Below are positions 7,851-13,888 of a stretch of DNA of 13,888 bases, piece by piece; within the stretch, counting starts at the first letter, position 1; the number at the start of each line of letters is the position of its first letter. The position numbers were made by a program, and so were the translations under genes. The stretch comes from Gammaproteobacteria bacterium (GTDB taxonomy: Bacteria; Pseudomonadota; Gammaproteobacteria; Pseudomonadales; Porticoccaceae), in contig SBGI01000231.1 in NCBI GenBank assembly GCA_006227015.1, positions 1-13,888 of the forward strand. The letters are read 5' to 3'. The notes beneath the pieces are model-generated. The model searched no databases. It was not told where the DNA came from and saw only the letters and a program-made list of their open reading frames with translations.

Positions 7851-8438
7851 TCAGCTTACGCAACGAGCAACTTCCCCTCGCAGGTAAGGGACCACCTCTT
7901 TCTCAAACCAGGGATTATTGGTCAGCCACCGGCGGTTGCGTGGCGAGGGATGAACCAGAGGCAGGAAATGGGGCAAATACTCCCGCCAGTGCTTCACCCG
8001 TTCCGTGAGGTTACGGTGCTGGTCGGACAGGTAGTAGGACTGGGCGTACTGGCCAATGAGGAGCGTCAGTCGGAGGTTAGGCAGATGCTTAAGAATGGCC
8101 CCGTGCCATTGTGGCGCACACTCTCGCCTGGGCGGCAGATCACCGCTACGTCCTTTTCCAGGGTAACAAAAGCCCATCGGCATGATGGCGATGCGGGATG
8201 TGTCGTAGAACTGTTCCCGCCCCAGTCCCATCCAATCGCGCAATCGCTCTCCACTGGGGTCATCCCAGGGAATTCCACTGGCATGCACCCGCGTTCCCGG
8301 TGCCTGTCCGATAATCAGAATCAATGCTGAGGACTCCGCTCTAACCACGGGTCTCGGCCCCAGGGGCAGATCGACACAGCGTCGACATGCACGCACATCT
8401 TCCAGAAGATTCTGTAGGGGAATATCAGCTGGCACCAT
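7851..8438 (-). CDS. Uracil-DNA glycosylase-family protein with probable 4Fe-4S cysteines
   Basis: A 195-residue protein of the uracil-DNA glycosylase superfamily (COG1573-like), which removes uracil or related damaged bases to begin base excision repair. Motif A is GQAPG at 44-48, followed by SGIPWDDPSGERLRDW. The distal motif is HPSP at 163-166. Four cysteines (18, 21, 91 and 107) have the CX2C...CX15C spacing of the iron-sulfur cluster in family 4/5 enzymes. Well-studied family 4 enzymes have Glu in motif A (GEAPG) where Gln is seen here, so activity and substrate are uncertain. The start overlaps the preceding gene by 14 nt and has no good Shine-Dalgarno site, so translational coupling is likely. 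It is the last gene of the efflux cluster. Confidence 0.85.
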   Translation of the reverse strand: MVPADIPLQNLLEDVRACRRCVDLPLGPRPVVRAESSALILIIGQAPGTRVHASGIPWDDPSGERLRDWMGLGREQFYDTSRIAIMPMGFCYPGKGRSGDLPPRRECAPQWHGAILKHLPNLRLTLLIGQYAQSYYLSDQHRNLTERVKHWREYLPHFLPLVHPSPRNRRWLTNNPWFEKEVVPYLRGEVARCVS

Positions 8439-8760
8439 CGTCGGCGTTGGCCCAGTATGTGTTCAGTAAAAAACTGCCTAGAGTCCCGAGCACCAACCAC
8501 AATGGCCAACTTCGCTCCGGAACTGTCAGCAATACCCAGGCAACGCCCAGCATTACAAACAAAGAAACCAGCGGCATTTTTACTTTCATATTCAGGGAGA
8601 GGCCGCGATCAAAGGGAAACAGTCGATTTAGCAGTGGTGCTCCGGCTGACAGAATCACACCCAACCAGGGCAGAGTATATTCGCGCGTCAATGCCACCAC
8701 GGCAAAACCCAGAGAAAACAGCATCCAGGCGAGAAATAGCCACGAACAAAGGCGCTTCAC
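8425..8760 (-). CDS. Small four-helix inner-membrane protein, function unknown
   Basis: A 111-residue hydrophobic protein that I do not recognise. Four likely membrane segments lie at about 5-24, 30-48, 61-80 and 84-103, with a basic start (MKRL) and a short polar tail ending in DDGAS. A loop at about 50-62 (FDRGLSLNMKVK) is polar and probably on one face of the membrane. The frame is open well upstream, but a longer reading would lie inside the RND gene. I chose GTG at 8760 because GAGG at 8767-8770 is 6 nt before it; TTG at 8772 is a weaker choice. The gene begins 8 nt after the RND stop and overlaps the glycosylase gene by 14 nt. It could be an accessory to the pump, but nothing in the sequence proves this. 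Confidence 0.75.
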   Translation of the reverse strand: MKRLCSWLFLAWMLFSLGFAVVALTREYTLPWLGVILSAGAPLLNRLFPFDRGLSLNMKVKMPLVSLFVMLGVAWVLLTVPERSWPLWLVLGTLGSFLLNTYWANADDGAS

Positions 8761-8766
8761 AACGAA

Positions 8767-8770
8767 CCTC
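8767..8770 (-). promoter_or_regulatory. Ribosome binding site deciding the GTG start of the 111-aa membrane protein
   Basis: GAGG on the minus strand, overlapping the RND stop codon region, lies 6 nt before the GTG at 8758-8760. It is the only good start signal in this frame after the RND gene ends. Confidence 0.6.
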
Positions 8771-11700
8771 AAGCGCCGGGCTGACCTGGAGTCAGGGCAT
8801 CCAGCCCCTTGCTGATACCGCGCCTGAGATACTCCGGCAACACCAGCATTGCCGGAGTGACAAGCAGTGTCAGAATGGTTGAGAACATCAGGCCATTGAC
8901 GATAGCCGCTGCCAGCTGCTGCCACCAGGAGGCCAGTTCACCCCCCACTTCAATCTGGCGATGCACAAAATCCAGGCTGACATTACAGGCCAGCGGCAGC
9001 AATCCCACGGCAGTGGTCACGGTGGTCAGGAGTACCGGGCGTAACCTGGTCATAGCCGCGATCCTGGCTGCTTCGAACGCCGACATATGGATCGATTCGC
9101 GACGCAAATGGTTATAGGTATCGATCAGGACAATATTGTTATTCACCACAATCCCCGCCAGAGCAACAATACCGATCCCGGACATCAACACACTGAGCGG
9201 CTGCTGCATGACCAATAGTCCCAGCATCACCCCGGCCGTAGACATCACCACAGAGGACAGAATCAGGAAGGCCTGATAGAAGCTGTTGAACTGCATCACC
9301 ATCAGGATCAGCATCAGGAATAGCGCCATCAAGAAGGCCACACCGAGAAAGGCAATCGAGTCCTCCTGCTCCTCATTGGCACCGCGAAACGCTATTTTTA
9401 CTGACGCCGGGATCCCTGCAGTGTCCAGCCAGGCACGTATTTCCCTGACTTTATCGTCCGGTAGCACCTCGTCCTCGGTATTGGCGCGAACCATCAGCAC
9501 CTCTTCGCGATCAATGCGCTGGATGCTATCGACCCTTGGCCTGGCCGTACGGGTTACAAAAGAACTCACCGGCACCGCACCATTGGGAGTTGTAACCCGC
9601 AATTCATCCAGCGCAAACAGGCCGCGCTCTGCTGCCGGGTAACGCACCCTGATTTCAACCTCATCTTCAGCATCATCCGGGCGAAATTCACCAATCTTGA
9701 TACCATTGGTCACCAGTTGCACCATGTTGCCCACTTGCAGCGTATCCACACCCAGCATAGCTGCTTCGGCCCGGTCTACAACCAGCTCCCATTCAATGCC
9801 AGGTAATGGCAACGTGTCATCCACATCCAGCAACCCGCTCATCTCGTGTTCCATGTGGTAGCGAATACGCTTGGCGGTCTCCCGCATCGTTTGCCTGTCA
9901 TTGGATGACAACTGCAACTGAATGTCCTTGCCCACTGGCGGGCCTCCCTGAACCGGCTCCGCTGACACGATAATACCGGCCATATCAGCCGTGGTTCTGC
10001 GTATTGCCGCAAACACCTGGTGGCTGCTGACATCGCGCTCGCTGGCGCGATCCAATTCCACAAGAATGTTGCTGATCTGATCCTTGGCACGATCCAGGTT
10101 GGAGCCAATACCGTTACCCTGACTGGCTGCATAGACCGCTTTTACATGGGGTATGGCCATCACCCGCTGCTCAACCTCGGCAGACAGACGCGACATTTCC
10201 GCCACTGGCAAATTGCCCTGGGCTCGCACCGAAACAATGCCATAACGGTCTTCGGTATCCACAAAAAACGACACCCCGCGACCAAAGGCACCATAGAGTA
10301 CAAAAATCAGCAGTAACAGCGACAGGACTGCGCTGACCGTTAGCACCGGACTGGCCAGCGCCTTGCCAATAAAACGGCCATAGGCCCGGCCCAGATGGCC
10401 GAGGTTGGCATCTTCATCCGCTTTGTGGCTGTTGTCGACTTTGCCGCTGGGCCGCAGTCCCCGGGCAAACAGCACTCCCAGCACGGGCACGAAAAACAAC
10501 GCATACAGCAGTGACCAGCTGAGAACGGCAAACACCGTAATAGGCAGGTAAGACATGAACTCACCCACCACCCCCGGCCACATCATCAGGGGTAAAAATA
10601 CCGCCAGCGTGGTGGCGGTTGAGGCCACTACAGGCAGGAACATGCGACGCACCGCTGCCACATAGGCCTCCCGAGCGGTGTAACCTGCCAGCGACTGCTG
10701 GTCCGCGTATTCAACTACGACAATGGCGCCATCGATCAGCATACCTAACGCCAGAAGCAACCCGAAGATCACCATAAAGTTAAAGCTGTAACCCAACAGG
10801 TAAACAATAATGGTCGCACCCAGCAGCGAGAACGGGATGCCCAGCCCCACCAGCAGTGCGGAGCGCAGGCCCAGTGCAGCGAGCACCACCACCATGACCA
10901 ATGCTATAGCCGTAAGGATATTGCCCTGTAGCTCGTCCACCATCTGCAGGGCAAAGTCCGAGGCGTCAAAGATGTAATCGATTTGCACACCCTGGGGCAA
11001 ACGGTCGGATGCGGCATCTACAACCTGCTTGACAGCATCCACCGCCAAAATGGCATTGGCCTTGTTGCGCTTGAAAGCTTCAATCGCCATGGCACGCCGA
11101 CCATTGATATGGCTGAAGCTGGAGCGATCCTTGAAAGTACGGCGGATATCCGTGACATCGGAAAGGGTCACCACCCCATCCGAATTAAACTTCACCGGTA
11201 GATTGATAACGTCTTCCCGGTCTTCTATCAAGCCCGGCACCTTGACACCAAATCGCCCCCGCGCTGTGTCGTATTCGCCGCTGGGAATCAGCAGATTATT
11301 GGCAGAAACGGTTCGCAGTAGCTCTTCTGCGGTGAGGTTATAGTGTTCCAGTCTGGAAGGATCGAGAAGGACTTCCACCACTTCCTCGCGATCACCGGAC
11401 AGGTTCGCTTCCAGTATTTCCGGCAGGGCTTCAATATCCTGTCGCAGCTGCCTGACAATATGAAACAGTTCCCGCTCCGTTAATTGATCACCGGAGAAAG
11501 TGATAACCACCGTGGGTTCCGGCGAAGCTGACATCTCCTTCACCAGGGGCTCATCGGTATCGTCAGGAAATTCTGCCTTGGCTCGGCTAACAGCTTCACG
11601 GACATCGGCCAGAGCAGCATCCACATCAATATCCGGTTCAAATTCGACGATGGCAAAGGCGGACCCTTCCTTGGCCTGCGCGGTGAGCTCTTCCACACCG

Positions 11701-11924
11701 TCAAGGGATTTCAACTCTGTCTCCAGGGGTTTCACCAGCAGGCGATTGGCATCTTCCGGGGAAATACCTTGATGGGTCACCATTACCATCACAAAGGGCA
11801 CGGTTACGTTGGGGTTGAGGTCTACGCTAATCCAGGAACGGGCAAAAACACCGGCGATCAACACAAACAACAACAGGGAGACTGTCGCCCTGGCGTGGCT
11901 GATGGCGCGCTGAAGAAAGCTCAT
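8769..11924 (-). CDS. RND-family efflux permease (HAE1/AcrB-like)
   Basis: A 1051-residue inner-membrane pump of the resistance-nodulation-division superfamily, which uses proton flow to expel drugs or other amphipathic compounds through an adaptor and outer-membrane channel. The length is normal for the family. The first helix is at about 13-32, a large periplasmic loop follows, and helices 2-4 fall at about 336-353, 356-376 and 381-403; the layout then repeats in the second half. In helix 4 the AcrB Asp-Asp pair is Asp398-Gly399 (GMLIDGAIVVVEYAD). In helix 10 the AcrB Lys is replaced by Asn928 (GIVVNNNIVLID). The Arg in LRPVLLTT is kept. Such substitutions are common in one large RND subgroup. 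The start overlaps the adaptor stop (ATGA), implying coupled translation. No heavy-metal-specific signature was noticed, so drug or lipid-like substrates are more likely (inference). Confidence 0.95.
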   Translation of the reverse strand: MSFLQRAISHARATVSLLLFVLIAGVFARSWISVDLNPNVTVPFVMVMVTHQGISPEDANRLLVKPLETELKSLDGVEELTAQAKEGSAFAIVEFEPDIDVDAALADVREAVSRAKAEFPDDTDEPLVKEMSASPEPTVVITFSGDQLTERELFHIVRQLRQDIEALPEILEANLSGDREEVVEVLLDPSRLEHYNLTAEELLRTVSANNLLIPSGEYDTARGRFGVKVPGLIEDREDVINLPVKFNSDGVVTLSDVTDIRRTFKDRSSFSHINGRRAMAIEAFKRNKANAILAVDAVKQVVDAASDRLPQGVQIDYIFDASDFALQMVDELQGNILTAIALVMVVVLAALGLRSALLVGLGIPFSLLGATIIVYLLGYSFNFMVIFGLLLALGMLIDGAIVVVEYADQQSLAGYTAREAYVAAVRRMFLPVVASTATTLAVFLPLMMWPGVVGEFMSYLPITVFAVLSWSLLYALFFVPVLGVLFARGLRPSGKVDNSHKADEDANLGHLGRAYGRFIGKALASPVLTVSAVLSLLLLIFVLYGAFGRGVSFFVDTEDRYGIVSVRAQGNLPVAEMSRLSAEVEQRVMAIPHVKAVYAASQGNGIGSNLDRAKDQISNILVELDRASERDVSSHQVFAAIRRTTADMAGIIVSAEPVQGGPPVGKDIQLQLSSNDRQTMRETAKRIRYHMEHEMSGLLDVDDTLPLPGIEWELVVDRAEAAMLGVDTLQVGNMVQLVTNGIKIGEFRPDDAEDEVEIRVRYPAAERGLFALDELRVTTPNGAVPVSSFVTRTARPRVDSIQRIDREEVLMVRANTEDEVLPDDKVREIRAWLDTAGIPASVKIAFRGANEEQEDSIAFLGVAFLMALFLMLILMVMQFNSFYQAFLILSSVVMSTAGVMLGLLVMQQPLSVLMSGIGIVALAGIVVNNNIVLIDTYNHLRRESIHMSAFEAARIAAMTRLRPVLLTTVTTAVGLLPLACNVSLDFVHRQIEVGGELASWWQQLAAAIVNGLMFSTILTLLVTPAMLVLPEYLRRGISKGLDALTPGQPGA

Positions 11925-13006
11925 AGGGTGCGTTGGTCCATGGCGGTCCAGGTATCTTCCTCCGCCAGCACCTGCTCACCACTAGACACATACTCCTGGC
12001 CAACTGTAATCAGTCTGACTTTGTCCGGCAGTCCGGTGATCCACACACCCTCACCATCATCTCCCACCAGGTTCAGCTCGATAAACTGAACCCTGTCCTC
12101 ATCATCGACAATTTTGACACCGGCTTCACCGGCATCATCCAGCGCCAGCAATGACGCGGGTATACGATGGGCCATTACCTGATCTGCAAACACCTCTATC
12201 TGGCTGGCAACGCCGGCGCGCAAATGAAAATCCGGATTCGGCAACAAAACATCCATTTCATAGGTTCGGGTTTGCGGGTCCGCGAGATGACTGAGGTAGA
12301 CCACTTTGCCCGACACCTGCTCGCCAGTAGCGAGTTTGACACTGGCCTCACTGCCCATTGAGACCTTCACCACTTCACGCTCGGACAATCTGGCCACCAC
12401 TTTCAGCGGATTGATTTCCACCAGCTCTGCACAGATATTGGTGCGATCCATGTAATCGCCTACCTCGACGGGGCGGTCATCCACAAAGCCGGAAAATGGC
12501 GCGACAATTCGGGTGTTGGCAAGGTTAACCCGGGTTTGTGCCAGGGTGGCCTTGGCGCTTTCCAGGCGCGCCTTGGCCTCGGCAATCGCCGATTCGGACT
12601 GATAGCCCTTTTGCTTGAGTTTCAGTGCGCCCTGATAGTCAATTTCCGCCTGGGCCACGGCGGCTTCTGCTTCCACCACCCGCTGGGGACGGTCTTCCTT
12701 GGCCAGCTCGCACACCACATCACCTGCGGCAACCGCCTGACCTTTGGCAGCTGGCACAGCGATAACGCGGCCACTGATTTCAGCTTTAAGAATCACTTCA
12801 CGGTTGGGAGAGGTTCTTCCTCGGGCCAGAACCTGCCGGGAATACTGCCGGGCCTCGCTCCATACCACCCGCACTTTTGCACGTTCTGCGGCTTCTGTTT
12901 GGGGTTGTTGCGAGGATTCCTCCTGTCCATTGGTGAGCGCACCGCTGAGAAACCAGATTATGACTAACGCCAGGGTAACCAGCGCGATTTTTACATTGGC
13001 ATTCAA
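11921..13006 (-). CDS. RND efflux periplasmic adaptor (membrane fusion protein)
   Basis: A 361-residue AcrA/HlyD-type adaptor that bridges the RND permease to an outer-membrane channel. An N-terminal membrane anchor is at about 6-24; no lipobox cysteine is present, so it is anchored by the helix rather than by lipid. The lipoyl halves are at about 72-101 (AEISGRVIAVPAAKGQAVAAG) and 166-196 (TRIVAPFSGFVDDRPVEVGD), with a short alpha-helical hairpin between them (about 104-163). The beta-barrel and membrane-proximal domains follow. No ATG is available: TTG at 13006 is chosen because GGAG lies 7 nt upstream and the reading yields a normal signal anchor. The frame is open to 13055 but holds no better start. 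It overlaps the permease by 4 nt. It is the first gene of the efflux cluster. Confidence 0.93.
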   Translation of the reverse strand: MNANVKIALVTLALVIIWFLSGALTNGQEESSQQPQTEAAERAKVRVVWSEARQYSRQVLARGRTSPNREVILKAEISGRVIAVPAAKGQAVAAGDVVCELAKEDRPQRVVEAEAAVAQAEIDYQGALKLKQKGYQSESAIAEAKARLESAKATLAQTRVNLANTRIVAPFSGFVDDRPVEVGDYMDRTNICAELVEINPLKVVARLSEREVVKVSMGSEASVKLATGEQVSGKVVYLSHLADPQTRTYEMDVLLPNPDFHLRAGVASQIEVFADQVMAHRIPASLLALDDAGEAGVKIVDDEDRVQFIELNLVGDDGEGVWITGLPDKVRLITVGQEYVSSGEQVLAEEDTWTAMDQRTL

Positions 13007-13013
13007 ATCAGTT

Positions 13014-13017
13014 CTCC
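13014..13017 (-). promoter_or_regulatory. Ribosome binding site deciding the TTG start of the adaptor
   Basis: GGAG on the minus strand, within GCGGAGAA, lies 7 nt before the TTG at 13004-13006. It supports a rare TTG start for the first gene of the efflux operon. Confidence 0.65.
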
Positions 13018-13040
13018 GCCAAACAGTGGCTGACTGAACA

Positions 13041-13052
13041 CGGAATATTCCG
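13041..13052. promoter_or_regulatory. Perfect 12-bp palindrome upstream of the efflux operon (candidate operator)
   Basis: CGGAATATTCCG is a perfect palindrome 34 nt before the adaptor start, in the 258-nt spacer that should hold the efflux promoter. Its position suits a repressor or activator site overlapping or just below the promoter. No regulator gene is adjacent and I could not fix a convincing -35/-10 pair. The rest of the spacer (13053-13264) shows only weak inverted repeats and no gene. Confidence 0.35.
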
Positions 13053-13264
13053 CATCAAAGCAGCTATGGTAATCGAGCTATCACAGGATTGAAAAGAAAG
13101 TCATACATCCCCTGCCCCAGAGGCTCTAAAGTCGCTAACGCTTGGAGCGCTGAGCAGGCCCTTGAAGAAAAAGAACGATCATTGACGCCCTTCAACAATT
13201 AATATCCGCTAGCAACCACATTGTTCATAACGTACTTAACTGGCTGTTTGTTTACAGCAGGCGG

Positions 13265-13888
13265 CTAGCGCTTGCGCGCCAGGGTCAATCCGTCGCCAAT
13301 CGGTACCAGACTGATATCCACCCGGGTGTCATTCAACAACTTTTCATTAAAGGCCCGGATGGCACAGGTATCGGCATCCTGCTTGTCAGGGTTAATTACA
13401 GAACCGTTCCAGAGTACATTATCGACGGCAATCAGCCCCTCCGGCTTTAACAATTTCAGGCAACGTTCGTAGTAGGCTTCGTAATTTTCCTTGTCGGCAT
13501 CGATAAAGGCAAAATCAAAGTCTGCCAGATGATTGCGGTCAATCAGATTTTGCAGGGTCTCAACGGCCGGCGCCAGTTGCAGATCGATCTTGTGATCCAA
13601 ACCGGCCTGTTGCCAGTAACGGCGGGCAATATTGGTATATTCCTCACTGATGTCGCAGGCCAGCAGGTATCCGTCATGGGGCAATGCAGCAGCCACTGCC
13701 AGCGAGCTGTACCCGGTATAAACCCCGACCTCTATCACTCTGCGGGCCCCGCTCAGCTGAACCAGCATCGCCATAAACTGCCCCTGTTCCGGGGCTATCT
13801 GCATATTGGCGTTGGGCAAACGGGCGGTTTCTTCCCGCAGTGCTTTCAGTACATCCGCTTCACGCAGGGAGATATCCAGCATATAGCG
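13265..13888 (-). CDS. Class I SAM-dependent O-methyltransferase, family 3 (5' partial)
   Basis: A cytoplasmic O-methyltransferase of the catechol/caffeoyl-CoA type, which moves a methyl group from S-adenosylmethionine to a hydroxyl on a small molecule. Counting from the internal Met at 13882, the SAM loop is VIEVGVYTGYSS (49-60), the cofactor-binding acid follows in LACDIS, the metal-binding acids are in IDADKENY (Asp128, Asp130) and the second metal site is DNVLW (Asp154, Asn155). The protein ends with IGDGLTLARKR, the usual family ending. The frame stays open to the window edge, and the two extra codons encode Arg-Tyr before MLDISLRE. Family members commonly carry about 15 residues before this point, so the real start is probably outside the window and the ATG at 13882 internal. 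The substrate is unknown. Confidence 0.92.
   Translation of the reverse strand, partial: RYMLDISLREADVLKALREETARLPNANMQIAPEQGQFMAMLVQLSGARRVIEVGVYTGYSSLAVAAALPHDGYLLACDISEEYTNIARRYWQQAGLDHKIDLQLAPAVETLQNLIDRNHLADFDFAFIDADKENYEAYYERCLKLLKPEGLIAVDNVLWNGSVINPDKQDADTCAIRAFNEKLLNDTRVDISLVPIGDGLTLARKR

Noticed and set aside
7841..7855. Small CCG-CTT-CGG hairpin after the glycosylase stop, followed by A residues on the minus strand
   Set aside because: The stem is 3 bp and the following run is A rather than U on the transcribed strand, so it is not a terminator for the glycosylase gene.
8425..8925. Longer reading (166 codons) of the small membrane protein
   Set aside because: The first 55 codons lie inside the RND permease gene and encode a non-hydrophobic, low-quality stretch. 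The GTG at 8760 has a proper ribosome binding site.
13194..13225. AACAAT / ATTGTT inverted repeat in the spacer
   Set aside because: Only 6 bp of A/T-rich pairing across a 20-nt loop, expected by chance.
13240..13260. Short stem CTGGCTGT / ACAGCAG just after the methyltransferase gene, considered as a terminator
   Set aside because: The stem is about 7 bp with a bulge, and no U-run follows on the minus strand, so it is too weak to call.

Overview
The window looks like chromosomal core DNA of a gammaproteobacterium. Support comes from a GreB of the family that opens with a basic RYRPP-type N-terminus, a YciH-type SUI1 protein, an RND efflux pair and DUF3391-like HD-GYP proteins. A marine or Cellvibrionales-type relative fits, but that placement is inference. 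No mobile element, CRISPR array, rRNA or tRNA was found, and coding density is high on both strands.

Left arm, + strand, 1-4926: five genes packed with almost no spacing, which looks like one operon. In order they are an APC-family amino acid permease (5' end outside the window), a PIG3-type zinc-free NAD(P)H:quinone oxidoreductase, a YciH/SUI1 protein, an S9 prolyl-oligopeptidase-family serine peptidase, and GreB. The permease and peptidase would suit peptide and amino acid use. YciH and GreB act on translation and transcription, so the cluster is functionally mixed.

Centre, - strand, 4993-7775: two paralogous HD-GYP proteins in tandem. The first transcribed (6402-7775) keeps the full HDIGK and HHE motifs and should be a cyclic-di-GMP phosphodiesterase. 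The second (4993-6351) has lost the metal-binding His and the Lys (ADMGM instead of HDIGK), so it is probably a catalytically impaired or regulatory partner. A strong hairpin sits at the convergent junction with greB.

Right arm, - strand, 7851-13888: an O-methyltransferase (5' end outside the window), a 258-nt spacer with a perfect 12-bp palindrome, then an efflux cluster of periplasmic adaptor, RND permease, a small four-helix membrane protein and a uracil-DNA-glycosylase-family protein. Those four genes overlap or nearly abut, which implies cotranscription and translational coupling. No outer-membrane channel gene is present, so the pump probably uses a TolC-like protein encoded elsewhere.

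No clearly new defence, mobile or RNA system was found. The observations most worth following are the active/degenerate HD-GYP pair, the pump-glycosylase linkage, the hairpin over the HD-GYP stop codon and the palindrome upstream of the efflux genes.
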